NCBI RefSeq assembly: GCF_004916975.1
Contig: NZ_STGQ01000003.1
Location: forward strand, 1-64,000
Reading direction: 5' to 3'
DNA length: 64,000 nt
Origin: Paenibacillus dokdonensis
Lineage (GTDB): Bacteria; Bacillota; Bacilli; Paenibacillales; Paenibacillaceae
A program made the translations under genes and the position numbers. Positions 1-8,492 of this stretch are shown here, piece by piece. Within the stretch, counting starts at the first letter, position 1. Each line of letters starts with the position of its first letter. The notes under the pieces are model-generated. The model saw only the letters and a list, made by a program, of their open reading frames with translations, had not been told where the DNA came from and searched no databases.

Positions 1-91
1 TTCCCGAAGGAAGTGTAAGAGTCCGCTCGACTTGCATGTATTAGGCACGCCGCCAGCGTTCGTCCTGAGCCAGGATCAAACTCTCCAAGAA
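1..91 (-). rRNA. rrs: 16S ribosomal RNA, 5' end only
   Basis: The minus strand reads the universal 16S start, AGAGTTTGATCCTGGCTCAG, at about 65-84, followed by the conserved ACGAACGCTGGCGGCGTGCC and the AATACATGCAAGTCGA block. The gene continues past the left edge. The mature 5' end at 91 is placed by analogy with E. coli numbering, in which AGAGTTTG begins at base 8. Only the first ninety or so bases are present. Confidence 0.97.
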
Positions 92-325
92 AGTTGATAG
101 CTCATTTTGAAACTGACGAGATATAATGAAATTTTGAATTAAGCAATGCTAATCAAAATATTCATTAATGTTAATCTCATTTGTGCTCAATCATCGATTC
201 AGACAAGAAGTCTTGAACCCAATAATTTCGCGTTTCGGCTTTGCAAGCAAAGCCTGTATCTCACTCGTTGTTCAGTTTTCAAAGATCAAATTCTTTCTTT
301 CGTTCATCACCGCATCTCAGCGGCA
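92..325 (-). other. rRNA operon leader
   Basis: This is the transcribed spacer between the proximal rrn promoter and mature 16S. It contains a perfect hairpin at 237-254 (GGCTTTG, CTTG loop, CAAAGCC). It also contains GATCTTTGAAAACTGAAC at about 275-292 (minus strand), a motif that recurs in Firmicute rRNA leaders and spacers for processing and antitermination. A 103-codon plus-strand open frame across the leader is not a gene: it lies antisense to the leader and looks like no protein. Confidence 0.6.
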
Positions 326-333
326 ACTTTTAT

Positions 334-362
334 AATATATCATGGTTTTTCGAGAATTGCAA
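334..362 (-). promoter_or_regulatory. rrn promoter, proximal (P2-like)
   Basis: Minus strand: -35 TTGCAA (357-362), 17-bp spacer, -10 TATATT (334-339). It is followed by an AT-rich stretch and the rrn leader. The spacing is ideal for sigma-A. Confidence 0.6.
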
Positions 363-430
363 GCTTTTTTCGAACTTTTTTCATCTCTCAGAACCGTTCG
401 GCATTTAGTAGATTTCTTGGCCGGATTAAT

Positions 431-460
431 AATATAACATATGATTCAGTTAATTAGCAA
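431..460 (-). promoter_or_regulatory. rrn promoter, distal (P1-like)
   Basis: Minus strand: -35 TTGCTA (455-460), 18-bp spacer, -10 TATATT (431-436). It lies about 95 bp upstream of the proximal promoter. Two tandem promoters with the same -10 hexamer fit the arrangement usual for Bacillus rrn operons. Confidence 0.5.
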
Positions 461-511
461 GCTTATTTTTAAATTAATAAATGAAGAATCCATTTAATCA
501 TTACATACACG

Positions 512-542
512 AAAAACAGACATACAATGTATGTCTGTTTTT
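512..542 (-). terminator. Terminator after safA, probably bidirectional
   Basis: A 14-bp perfect inverted repeat (AAAAACAGACATAC / GTATGTCTGTTTTT) with a 3-nt loop has A/T tracts at both ends. It lies 22 bp after the safA stop and before the rrn promoters, so it should insulate the rrn operon from safA transcription. Confidence 0.8.
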
Positions 543-564
543 GTCTCCACCCTATACTTTTGGC

Positions 565-2451
565 TCAATCTCTAATCCAAGGATTCTTCCGTTTTGAAGA
601 AGAACCTTGTCTTTTGGATTTCTGGGATACATCTTTTTCACGAGAAGCTTTGGCGCTGTTCTTGGTGTTGCTAAGCGTTTTTACCTTTTTGGTGGATTCT
701 ACTTTAGCCTCTTCATTTGACTCCGCAGCTTCAAATGATGTACTTGAAGCTTGTGCCGAATTTACACTTGCTGTTGAAACTGGTTCAGGCTGAGTCATTT
801 GCGCTGGATACCCATATGACTGGGCACGGTCCCATTCTGGGTGGCCCATCCCTCCCCAACCTGGAAATTGCATATTCGGATCATGGAATTGCATATCCGG
901 ATCATGGCCATAAGCACCTAACTGAGCATTCGGCATCGCTCCATAATTGCCCATCATTGGAGCAGGATACGGATAGCACCATGCTGGATAGGCAAACTGC
1001 GGGCATCCTCCTGGGTAATTAAACATTGGATCCACATAACTCGGATTAGGTCCATGATAAGCTGGTGATACATCTGAACAACCACAAGGATTATAAGGAG
1101 CAGGTTCATAATACATAGGGGACACGTCGTTATGATGGTAAGGCTGGTTGGGTTGATTGCTTACCGGTGACTGCATATTCGGTTCATAGAACATAGGGGA
1201 CACGTCGTGATGATGGTAAGGCTGGTTGGGCTGATTGCTTACCGGTGATTGCATATTGGGTTCGTAGGATATCGGAGATACATGATTATGATGATAAGCA
1301 TGATTAGGCTGATTGCTTACTGGTGACTGCATATTGGGTTCATAAGCTATAGGTGATTGGTGATTTTCCCAATGATTCTCTCCCCATTGTCCTCCAACAG
1401 GCATATGAGAATACGGACTTACCCAAGATGGATTCGGCATGCAATCGTCATCTTGAGCACTCTCCACAATGCCTGGATAATTCGATGTCTTTCCTGGATA
1501 AGGCATGTTGTTGTAGTTATGTTCTCCAAGAACACCTTCATCACATGGCATATTGTAGAACGATCCTACTTCCTGGGCAGGCACTGGGAACTGCATAAAG
1601 GGATGCTGTGCTCCCCAATAATTATCCTCGCATCCGCAAGGCTCCTCATGAGCAGGCTTAACAGCCATCGGCTTATTTTCTGCAAGAGGCATTATATTAG
1701 GCATGACATTAGGGACTGTCATTTCAGGCATAACGTTTGGCGTCATATTAGGCATGACATTCGGCATGACATTTGGCATTGTCATCTCAGGCATAATATT
1801 CGGTGTCACATTCGGTTTTACCATTTCGGGCATAATGTTTGGCATCACATTCGGCACCGTCATTTCAGGCATAACGTTAGGTATGTTCGGCATGATATTG
1901 GGCACATTCGGAAGGGTCATTTCGGGCATAAGATTAGGAAGTGGAAGGTTAGGTATTTCAAGCTGCTGAGGCTGCACGTTGCTTGGAGCGGTAACCTCGG
2001 CCTTCGGTGCTGTTTCTTCTTTAGGGCCCGTATAAGCTTTGCCACCAGGAAGTATTTTGTCGTGATTTTCATTCGCATTCGCGTTTGTGTTTGAGTTTGT
2101 GGTTGCATTTGAATTCCCACTCGTTTTAGGAATGTTCACAACCTCTCCCACCAGCAAAGCATTCGGATTTTTGAGTTGGGGATTGGCATCGATCATTTCC
2201 TTTAGTGAAACACCCCATGCTTTCGACAGCTTCCAGAGACTATCCCCCTGTTTGACGACATGCTTATGGATAATTTGATCATTGCTGGGCACCTGCACCG
2301 GAACTGCAGGAATTTTCACCTTTTGTCCGATTTGCAGCTGATTGGGATCAGAAATTTGGGGATTAGCGTCGATGATTTTTTGCAAAGGAATATCATACTT
2401 TTTGGAAAGCTCATATAAAGTGTCGCCATTTTTTACAATGTGTATCTTCAC
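565..2451 (-). CDS. safA: SafA-like LysM spore coat assembly protein
   Basis: The 628-residue protein has two LysM domains at its N-terminus (about 2-48 and 63-109, each with GDTL/GDSL and an IDANPQ core). LysM binds peptidoglycan or related glycans. SafA directs inner spore-coat assembly at the cortex-coat boundary and partners with SpoVID, which is also in this window. After an Asn-rich linker comes a PN(V/I)MP-rich tract (about 165-260). Then come three 25-residue repeats rich in Tyr, Pro, His and Asn (about 371-445), a PYPAP- and Gly-rich tract, and a Lys/Ser-rich tail. The start is GTG, preceded by GGAGGT at nine bases. The low-complexity body is typical of coat morphogenetic proteins and varies between species. 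In B. subtilis safA lies elsewhere, so its place beside an rrn operon is lineage-specific. Confidence 0.85.
   Translation of the reverse strand: MKIHIVKNGDTLYELSKKYDIPLQKIIDANPQISDPNQLQIGQKVKIPAVPVQVPSNDQIIHKHVVKQGDSLWKLSKAWGVSLKEMIDANPQLKNPNALLVGEVVNIPKTSGNSNATTNSNTNANANENHDKILPGGKAYTGPKEETAPKAEVTAPSNVQPQQLEIPNLPLPNLMPEMTLPNVPNIMPNIPNVMPEMTVPNVMPNIMPEMVKPNVTPNIMPEMTMPNVMPNVMPNMTPNVMPEMTVPNVMPNIMPLAENKPMAVKPAHEEPCGCEDNYWGAQHPFMQFPVPAQEVGSFYNMPCDEGVLGEHNYNNMPYPGKTSNYPGIVESAQDDDCMPNPSWVSPYSHMPVGGQWGENHWENHQSPIAYEPNMQSPVSNQPNHAYHHNHVSPISYEPNMQSPVSNQPNQPYHHHDVSPMFYEPNMQSPVSNQPNQPYHHNDVSPMYYEPAPYNPCGCSDVSPAYHGPNPSYVDPMFNYPGGCPQFAYPAWCYPYPAPMMGNYGAMPNAQLGAYGHDPDMQFHDPNMQFPGWGGMGHPEWDRAQSYGYPAQMTQPEPVSTASVNSAQASSTSFEAAESNEEAKVESTKKVKTLSNTKNSAKASREKDVSQKSKRQGSSSKRKNPWIRD
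1115..1340 (-). repeat. Three tandem 75-bp repeats inside safA
   Basis: Three near-identical 75-bp units start at about 1115, 1190 and 1265. Each encodes a 25-residue block containing YEPNMQSPVSNQPN followed by a His/Tyr stretch. The period is an exact multiple of three, so unit gain or loss would keep the frame. Confidence 0.85.
1690..1950 (-). repeat. Short repeats in safA encoding PNVMP motifs
   Basis: A run of imperfect repeats based on CCTAATATGCCGA-like 12- to 15-bp units encodes alternating PNVMPNIMPEM modules at about residues 168-255. The units differ at third codon positions, so the tract is older than the 75-bp repeats further on. Confidence 0.75.
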
Positions 2452-2550
2452 GCGGCAAATACCTCCTAAACTCTTATAGGCGCATAAATCGTCCGCCTTC
2501 GTTACTACATCTTATGCACAGGATAGGCGGATGACATCCCTTATGACAAA

Positions 2551-2585
2551 AAAATCCTTTCATGAGCTTGTCATGAAAGGATTTT
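2551..2585 (-). terminator. Terminator of the pheB-ilvE operon
   Basis: A 15-bp perfect stem (AAAATCCTTTCATGA paired across a 5-nt loop) is followed on the minus strand by seven T's. It lies 33 bp after the ilvE stop and about 100 bp before safA, so it closes the amino-acid operon. Confidence 0.9.
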
Positions 2586-2618
2586 GGAGAACATGCACGC
2601 GTGAACCGGGCTAAATTT

Positions 2619-3503
2619 TTAAGCTTCCCAGACTTTATAGCCGTCCTGGGTTACCGCTTTACGGAATTCTTCGAGCAATTTCAGCGTTATTGGACCTGCA
2701 TGGCCTTCACCAATCACCCGTCCGTCAATTTCGCGGGCTGCGATAACCTCTGCGGCCGTACCTGTGAAGAATACCTCGTCTGCTATATACACATCATGCA
2801 TTGTGAACGGCTCTTCCTTCAGCTTGTAACCAAGCTTCTCGCACAACTCAATAATAGCCAAACGTGTAATACCTTCAAGAGCACCCAGATAGCATGGAGG
2901 CGTGTACACAACACCTTTTTTCACTAAGAAAATATTATCACCGGATCCTTCAGTCACATATCCCTGGGCATTTAGCATAATCGCCTCATCCGCTTCAGCC
3001 AGATTCGACTGAATTTTCACCAGGATATTGTTCAAATAGTTCAGGGATTTAATCTTCGGATTCAAAGCATCCGGGAGATTGCGGCGCTGGGATACCGAAA
3101 CGGCTCGCAATCCTTTCAAATAAGCTTCGTCCGAGTAAATGGCAAGCTGTTCAACGATAATGAGCACCGTCGGATTCGGGCAACGTCTTGGATCAAGACC
3201 CAAGTTGCCTACTCCACGAGACACAACCAGACGGATATAACCGTTTCTCATATCGTTACGGCGAATCGTTTCCGCCATGGCTTCGCGCATTGCCTCGAAT
3301 GACAATGGAATGACAAGATCAATGGATTTTGCAGAATCATAGAGACGCTCCAGATGTTCATCGCATTTAAAAATATTACCTTCATAAATGCGGATTCCCT
3401 CGAAAATTCCATCACCATATAAAAATCCATGGTCAAAAACGGATACTTTTGCGTTCTCCTTGGTTACAAATTCGCCATCCAAATAGATCCACTGCTCTGA
3501 CAT
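2619..3503 (-). CDS. ilvE: Branched-chain amino acid aminotransferase
   Basis: A PLP-dependent fold-type IV transaminase of 294 residues, the usual length for the short bacterial IlvE group. It interconverts Val, Leu and Ile with their 2-oxo acids, using 2-oxoglutarate/glutamate. The FDHGFLYGDGIFEG block near residue 23, the catalytic lysine in NPKIKSLNYLNN (K152), and the EGSGDNIFLV and FFTGTAAEV cofactor-binding blocks are all visible. It is the last gene of the operon, three bases after pheA, and its GGAGGTG ribosome site lies in the pheA end. A D-amino-acid transaminase of the same fold is the main alternative, but the GSGDN and TGTAAEV blocks fit IlvE better. Confidence 0.92.
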   Translation of the reverse strand: MSEQWIYLDGEFVTKENAKVSVFDHGFLYGDGIFEGIRIYEGNIFKCDEHLERLYDSAKSIDLVIPLSFEAMREAMAETIRRNDMRNGYIRLVVSRGVGNLGLDPRRCPNPTVLIIVEQLAIYSDEAYLKGLRAVSVSQRRNLPDALNPKIKSLNYLNNILVKIQSNLAEADEAIMLNAQGYVTEGSGDNIFLVKKGVVYTPPCYLGALEGITRLAIIELCEKLGYKLKEEPFTMHDVYIADEVFFTGTAAEVIAAREIDGRVIGEGHAGPITLKLLEEFRKAVTQDGYKVWEA

Positions 3504-3506
3504 TAA

Positions 3507-4397
3507 CTACAGCACCTCCGAAATTAATTCCTGATAAGTATAGCTTGGATAGGATCCAAGGACACGAACCTGACAGCCAAGTGCCTCGATTTCTTCAATC
3601 GCTGCGGTCAGTAGTACGGAATCCACCGATTCCAAGACATCGATATAAAAATAATAGCTGCCCAGCTTTTTCTTCGTAGGGCGCGATTCAATACGGGATA
3701 AGTTCAAACGTCTCCACGCAAAGGTAGCTAGAACCTGATGCAGCGCTCCGGCAAAATCCTCAGGAAGCGTAACCAGGACGCTTGTTTTCATTTGCTTAAC
3801 CGGCTGCGGAACCTGAGTCAGTTCCTCCTTGCCAATCAATATAAACCGGGTGTAATTGTTATCATGGTCAGTCACACGTTCAGCCAAAATATCCAACTGG
3901 TGCGTGGCAGCGCCGAGCGTCGTTCCAATGGCTGCCATTCCAATACCTGGATTATCCTTTACAATTCCGACAGCTTCCGTGGTGCTGCCTGCATTCACAA
4001 GCTCCGCTTGGGGAGCATGCTTGCGGATGAACTGCTGGCACTGCGCCATGGCTACAGGATGAGATAATATTTTCTGAATCCGGGTGTAATCCACCCCACC
4101 GGACTCCGCAATAAACTCTTCACGGTCACCGATCAAATTCTGGATCGACGGATAAACCCATTCAATCTGCATCGGAATATCCACTTCATTGACGAGCCAA
4201 TCCATATGAAGACTCACGGAGCCTTCAATGGTATTTTCAATAGGAATGACGCTGTAATCTGTTTTCCCATGCACCGTTGATAAAAACACGTCGGAGATCA
4301 GCTTATGGTACACCAGTTCTACTGGTTCATCCCCGAACAAGAGTACAACAGCTTCGTGTGACACCGACCCTTCAGGCAATAATGCTATACGCTTCAT
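3507..4397 (-). CDS. pheA: Prephenate dehydratase
   Basis: The 296-residue protein converts prephenate to phenylpyruvate in phenylalanine synthesis. The N-terminal dehydratase domain includes the VIPIENTIEGSV block around residue 54 and the later YTRF block (IENTIEGSV and NYTRF are family signatures). The C-terminal ACT domain (about 205-280) contains SRIESRPTKKKLGSYYFYID, the usual phenylalanine feedback site. There is no chorismate mutase domain, as is normal for Bacilli. Its start overlaps the thrB stop by four bases (ATGA), which implies translational coupling. In B. subtilis pheA pairs with pheB; here the two are separated by hom-thrC-thrB. Confidence 0.95.
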   Translation of the reverse strand: MKRIALLPEGSVSHEAVVLLFGDEPVELVYHKLISDVFLSTVHGKTDYSVIPIENTIEGSVSLHMDWLVNEVDIPMQIEWVYPSIQNLIGDREEFIAESGGVDYTRIQKILSHPVAMAQCQQFIRKHAPQAELVNAGSTTEAVGIVKDNPGIGMAAIGTTLGAATHQLDILAERVTDHDNNYTRFILIGKEELTQVPQPVKQMKTSVLVTLPEDFAGALHQVLATFAWRRLNLSRIESRPTKKKLGSYYFYIDVLESVDSVLLTAAIEEIEALGCQVRVLGSYPSYTYQELISEVL

Positions 4398-5362
4398 GCT
4401 TTTACTTCCCCTTTTATCATTTCCAAAAATGAGCCAGACGGCATACTGCCGATCAGCATTGCTCCTTCACGCGAAGGGCTCAGCCAGCTTGCAGAAGCAC
4501 GAATGCCCTCAGCCTTCATCGTATTCAGCAGATAAGTCTCCAGTTCCTTTTTGCGCTGTGATTGTCGTTCCACCAAAGCCAGCAATGTTGGACCCGCACC
4601 GCTAAGTGCAATGCCCAGCGCTCCATGGTCAACAGCATTTTTCAGGATCTCCGCCATACCAGGGACGAGCTCTGCACGGTAAGGCTGATGCAGACGGTCA
4701 GACATCGCACGGCTGATTAAATCCAATCTGCCTTGGGCCAAGGCGGCCACCAGCAACGAAGATCTGCTGATATTGTATACCGCGTCCTTCCGGCTGATCT
4801 GTTCAGGAAGTGCTTTTCTCGCCTCAGAGGTTGAGAGCTGGAAATCCGGAATGACGACAAGCACCTCCAACTCCTCATGCGGTTCCATGCGTATGTAGTC
4901 CGCATGCAGGCCGTCCCATATGGCTGTAATGAGCCCGCCGAACAACGAGGCTCCGACATTGTCAGGATGGTCCTCGATGGCTGTTGCCATATCAAAGAGC
5001 TTCGTTTCCGAAAGCGGCGACCCGATTAATTCATTCGCAGCGAACAACGCACCGACAATTGCGGATGCGCTGCTGCCCAGGCCCCGTGTCAGGGGAATAT
5101 CGGAGTACATGGATATCTCAAGCTCAGGTACCTGAACTCCCGCTTCGCGAAATACCATCTGGGCAACCTTGTACACCAGATTGCTTTTATCTGTCGGGAT
5201 CCCATCCATTTCGTCTCCATATAAATGAATGACCGTTTCCTTAGACCCTTTCATTCCAATCCATGAGTATATTGAAAGTGCCATACCAAGCGTATCAAAC
5301 CCCGGACCCAGATTCGCGGTGCTTGCAGGAATTCTCACACATACGCCTTCTGGTTTTATCAT
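4394..5362 (-). CDS. thrB: Homoserine kinase
   Basis: A GHMP-superfamily kinase of 322 residues that phosphorylates homoserine for threonine synthesis. The substrate block [20 protein letters not shown] lies near residue 9. The ATP-binding [12 protein letters not shown] is at about 90-101, and the C-terminal [17 protein letters not shown] motif is present. The start overlaps the thrC stop by four bases. Together with hom and thrC upstream it forms the full aspartate-semialdehyde to threonine branch. Confidence 0.96.
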   Translation of the reverse strand: MIKPEGVCVRIPASTANLGPGFDTLGMALSIYSWIGMKGSKETVIHLYGDEMDGIPTDKSNLVYKVAQMVFREAGVQVPELEISMYSDIPLTRGLGSSASAIVGALFAANELIGSPLSETKLFDMATAIEDHPDNVGASLFGGLITAIWDGLHADYIRMEPHEELEVLVVIPDFQLSTSEARKALPEQISRKDAVYNISRSSLLVAALAQGRLDLISRAMSDRLHQPYRAELVPGMAEILKNAVDHGALGIALSGAGPTLLALVERQSQRKKELETYLLNTMKAEGIRASASWLSPSREGAMLIGSMPSGSFLEMIKGEVKA

Positions 5363-6429
5363 GCTCCGGCCTCTTCCAGTTTAGCGATGGCCTCCATAAC
5401 GGCTGCTTCGGTGTCTGGCACTACAAGAGGATCAGCATTGACCGTTTTCAGCGCGACGTTTGGATCTTTAAGTCCATTCCCTGTCAAAACGCATACGACT
5501 GTTTCCCCGCCTTGGAAATAACCCTCTCGCTTGAGCTTAAGCACACCTGCAACGGAAGCCGCAGAAGCCGGCTCAGCAAAAATGCCTTCTCGGGATGCGA
5601 TCATCCGGTAAGCAGTCAGAATTTCATCATCCGTTACATAATTGATGAGTCCGTTTGACTCCTCAGCTGCAGCAACCGCTGTTTTCCAGCTTGCGGGATT
5701 ACCGATCCGGATTGCTGTAGCGATCGTTTCAGGCTCAAGAATCGGCTCGCCTTTCACAATGGCCATAGCGCCTTCAGCCTCAAAACCTACCATTTTCGGC
5801 AGCGAGGTTGCTTTACCTGCTTCATGGTACTCCTTGAAGCCCTTCCAGTAAGCCGAGATGTTGCCGGCATTACCGACAGGAATAGCCAGCACGTCTGGTG
5901 CTTTGCCCAACTGATCGACAACTTCAAATGCCGCCGTCTTTTGACCTTCAATGCGATACGGATTAACCGAGTTCACAAGTGTGATCGGATGCTTCGCCGT
6001 AATTTCGCGAACAATCTCCAAAGCCCGGTCAAAATTCCCCTCGATGGCAATTACTTTCGCTCCGTAGATCATAGCTTGAGCCAGCTTGCCGAGCGCGATA
6101 TTGTTGTTCGGGATAAGTACGATGCAATTCAACCCTGCTCTGGCGGCATATGCTGCTGCTGCTGCAGAAGTGTTACCGGTAGAGGCACACATAATGGTAC
6201 GGCTGCCTTCTTCGATTGCTTTGGCAACGGCCATGACCATGCCACGGTCCTTAAAAGATCCCGTTGGATTCAGTCCTTCATATTTGAAATACAGATCAAG
6301 TCCCAATTCCTCCGAAAGATTCTCCGCACGGATGAGCGGTGTGTTGCCTTCCTTTAATGTAAGCAAAGGCGTGTTTTCATTCACTGGCAGGTACGATTTG
6401 TAATTTTGAAGTAGTCCTTGGTATGACAT
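5359..6429 (-). CDS. thrC: Threonine synthase
   Basis: A PLP enzyme of 356 residues, the length of the short Bacillus-type threonine synthase. It converts O-phosphohomoserine to threonine. The cofactor lysine is K60 in [10 protein letters not shown]. The phosphate-binding [18 protein letters not shown] and the C-terminal [12 protein letters not shown] block are present. It follows hom by 41 bp and overlaps thrB by four bases. Confidence 0.97.
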   Translation of the reverse strand: MSYQGLLQNYKSYLPVNENTPLLTLKEGNTPLIRAENLSEELGLDLYFKYEGLNPTGSFKDRGMVMAVAKAIEEGSRTIMCASTGNTSAAAAAYAARAGLNCIVLIPNNNIALGKLAQAMIYGAKVIAIEGNFDRALEIVREITAKHPITLVNSVNPYRIEGQKTAAFEVVDQLGKAPDVLAIPVGNAGNISAYWKGFKEYHEAGKATSLPKMVGFEAEGAMAIVKGEPILEPETIATAIRIGNPASWKTAVAAAEESNGLINYVTDDEILTAYRMIASREGIFAEPASAASVAGVLKLKREGYFQGGETVVCVLTGNGLKDPNVALKTVNADPLVVPDTEAAVMEAIAKLEEAGA

Positions 6430-6470
6430 GGGTATGGCTCCTTTTCTCTTTATAGATAAGGCAGAGGGAA

Positions 6471-7757
6471 TTATCCCTCCACGCGGTATACACTCTTGAT
6501 TTTACGGATGACTTGAAGTCCTTCGAAATGCTGCAGCACTTTGTCCATGCTCGATTTGGTGGCATTATGGGTGACGATGATGATTTCTGCTTCCGGATTC
6601 AATTCATTGGGCTGCTGGACCACCGATTCCAGGCTGACTCCAAATTCAGCGAACACCTGGGTGATTCTTGCCAGGACACCTGCCTTATCATCCACATGAA
6701 GCAAAATGAAATTTTTAAACGAGATTTGCTCATCGTTCTTCAGCTTCTTCGGCTTGTAAGGGACGATAGCCTTCAGACCGTTCACACCGAGCTTCAGATT
6801 CTTGATCACCGCGACCAGATCCGCCACAACCGAGGTGGCCGTTGGCATTTCGCCCGCACCAGCACCATAGAACATCGTCTCGCCTACGGCTTCACCATAC
6901 ACATAAACCGCGTTAAATACTCCGTTTACCGAAGCAATTGGATGTCCTTTACGTACCATGGTCGGCTGAACGCTGATACTCACATGATCATCTTCCCGGT
7001 CGGCAATGCCCAGCAGCTTCATCTCATATCCTAAACGCTTTGCATATGTGATATCCTCTTTTGATACTTGAGAGATACCGCGTACACTGACATCCTTCAG
7101 CTCCACATTGGTGCGGAAGCCCAGCGTACCGAGAATAGCCATTTTACGGGCTGCATCCAATCCTTCCACATCCGAGGTCGGGTCTGCTTCCGCATAACCA
7201 AGCTTCTGCGCCTCTTCGAGCACATCCTCGTACGAAGCGCCTTCCTGACTCATTTTTGTTAAAATAAAGTTCGTCGTCCCATTCACGATCCCCATGATTT
7301 TCAATATGCGGTCGGACGAGAAGCCCTCAATTAAAGTCCGTATAATTGGAATGCCGCCGGCAACGCTGGCCTCATAGAAAACATCACATTGCCTTTCTTG
7401 TGCCTTGGCCAAAATTTCCGATCCATGTAGAGCCATCAGATCCTTGTTCGCGGTCACGATATGCTTGCCGCGTTCCAAAGCTTCCAGAATATATGCCTTG
7501 GTATCTTCAACGCCGCCCATGACCTCAACGACCACATCAATTTCCGGATCACGGATGACTTCCCATGGATCTTCTGTCAGCTTGCTCTTGTCCACGTTGA
7601 TGCTGCGGATTTTGTCACTGTTCTTCACAGCGATTTTTTCAATGATAATTGGAGAACCGACCTGGCTGCTCAAATCTTCCTGATGTCCTTCCACAATCCT
7701 TACGACTCCCGTACCTACGGTGCCAAGTCCCAATAAACCCACTTTTACCGGCTTCAT
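6471..7757 (-). CDS. hom: Homoserine dehydrogenase
   Basis: Reduces aspartate semialdehyde to homoserine with NAD(P)H, the entry to threonine and methionine. The Rossmann motif [11 protein letters not shown] is near residue 7. The catalytic domain contains NGTTNFILT and the [17 protein letters not shown] block, and a C-terminal ACT domain begins near residue 355 ([12 protein letters not shown]). I placed the start at 7757 (428 residues) because AGGAGG stands seven bases before that ATG. The upstream in-frame ATG at 7787 has no such site and would add ten unrelated residues. Confidence 0.96.
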   Translation of the reverse strand: MKPVKVGLLGLGTVGTGVVRIVEGHQEDLSSQVGSPIIIEKIAVKNSDKIRSINVDKSKLTEDPWEVIRDPEIDVVVEVMGGVEDTKAYILEALERGKHIVTANKDLMALHGSEILAKAQERQCDVFYEASVAGGIPIIRTLIEGFSSDRILKIMGIVNGTTNFILTKMSQEGASYEDVLEEAQKLGYAEADPTSDVEGLDAARKMAILGTLGFRTNVELKDVSVRGISQVSKEDITYAKRLGYEMKLLGIADREDDHVSISVQPTMVRKGHPIASVNGVFNAVYVYGEAVGETMFYGAGAGEMPTATSVVADLVAVIKNLKLGVNGLKAIVPYKPKKLKNDEQISFKNFILLHVDDKAGVLARITQVFAEFGVSLESVVQQPNELNPEAEIIIVTHNATKSSMDKVLQHFEGLQVIRKIKSVYRVEG

Positions 7758-7804
7758 TCCTTTACCTCCTGTTTCATACGTTGTCATTCTATATTCATTT
7801 CATT

Positions 7805-8242
7805 CTAGCCTTGACCGATGAGATTTGCACGTTTGACACCAGCGCAATCCCGCAGGTTTTCCAGCATATCTCCGAGCTCATCGCTCATTCTGGAGACCTC
7901 AACGGATATCACAACATTCGCAATTCCCTGGAGCGGGATACTTTGGTGAATTGTCAGTACGTTCCCGCCAAAGCCAGCAACGAGACTTAATACTTTGGAC
8001 AGCATTCCAGAGCGGTGTTCCATGTCTATGGAGATTGTAACAATACGCTCTCTTTCCAGCTGGTTAATCAGATGGATACCGTCTTTATACTTGTAAAATG
8101 CACTGCGGCTCATTCCAACCTGTTCCACAGCTTCATGCACCGTCTTCGCGTCACCGGCCGCAAGCAGCTGCTTTACCTGCATGGTTTTAACCACGGCTTC
8201 AGGTAAAATATCTTCACGGACCAAATAATAGCGTTCTTTCAC
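7805..8242 (-). CDS. pheB: PheB-like ACT domain protein
   Basis: A 145-residue protein matching the B. subtilis PheB family (about 147 residues). It has a short helical N-terminus (YYLVREDILPEAVVKT), a helix-turn-helix-like segment (EAVEQVGMSRSAFYKYKDGI), and a C-terminal ACT domain (IVTISIDMEHRSGMLSKVLS). ACT domains sense amino acids, and PheB is thought to act in phenylalanine or aspartate-family regulation; its exact role is not settled. The start is GTG at 8242, with GAGGAG nine bases upstream. Longer readings to 8347 would begin upstream of the promoter at 8285-8313. It is the first gene of the amino-acid operon. Confidence 0.85.
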   Translation of the reverse strand: MKERYYLVREDILPEAVVKTMQVKQLLAAGDAKTVHEAVEQVGMSRSAFYKYKDGIHLINQLERERIVTISIDMEHRSGMLSKVLSLVAGFGGNVLTIHQSIPLQGIANVVISVEVSRMSDELGDMLENLRDCAGVKRANLIGQG

Positions 8243-8284
8243 GAACGTCCTCTCCTCAAAGACTGATGTTTTTATATAGTGGAC

Positions 8285-8313
8285 ATTATAAAGAATTGTT
8301 TCGGACGGGTCAA
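8285..8313 (-). promoter_or_regulatory. Promoter of the pheB-hom-thrCB-pheA-ilvE operon
   Basis: Minus strand: -35 TTGACC (8308-8313), 17-bp spacer, perfect -10 TATAAT (8285-8290). The start of transcription would fall near 8278, giving a leader of about 36 nt before the GTG start of pheB. The leader is too short for a riboswitch or T-box, so any control is likely at the promoter. Confidence 0.85.
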
Positions 8314-8346
8314 TAGATTTAAGCCTTTTTGTGTTGAAGAGTGTCA

Positions 8347-8360
8347 AGGAAGCGCTTACG
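8347..8360. promoter_or_regulatory. Possible CcpA (cre) site
   Basis: The minus-strand CGTAAGCGCTTCCT matches the cre consensus TGWAARCGYTWNCW at 13 of 14 positions. It is centred about 75 bp upstream of the inferred pheB start of transcription, a position where CcpA can activate, as it does at ilv-leu of B. subtilis. The function is an inference from sequence only. Confidence 0.4.
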
Positions 8361-8374
8361 TTTTATTTTTAAGA

Positions 8375-8404
8375 GACGGATTGTAATATGAAGTGCGACA
8401 CCTC
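8375..8404 (+). repeat. IS30 left inverted repeat
   Basis: Outer part GACGGATTGT and inner part AAGTGCGACACCTC match the right end in inverted orientation; only the middle five or six bases differ. Confidence 0.85.
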
Positions 8405-8492
8405 AAGCTAGGAAAAACAAAAATGGCCCATGCTGGTTTCGTGTAAAATGGAAGTCACCACAACTAAACCATTTATCACAGGAGAACCCAAC

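Noticed and set aside
146-457. A 103-codon plus-strand frame in the rrn leader
   Set aside because: It is antisense to the rrn promoters and leader, has no ribosome site and an unlikely composition.
1115-1340. Regular 75-bp repeats as a CRISPR array
   Set aside because: The repeats are contiguous with no unique spacers and encode an in-frame protein repeat; there are no cas genes.
1353-2094. Long plus-strand frames inside safA
   Set aside because: They follow from the repetitive codon pattern of safA; the products are His/Ile/Arg low complexity.
7758-7787. Ten extra N-terminal residues on homoserine dehydrogenase
   Set aside because: The AGGAGG ribosome site lies inside this stretch and points to the downstream ATG.
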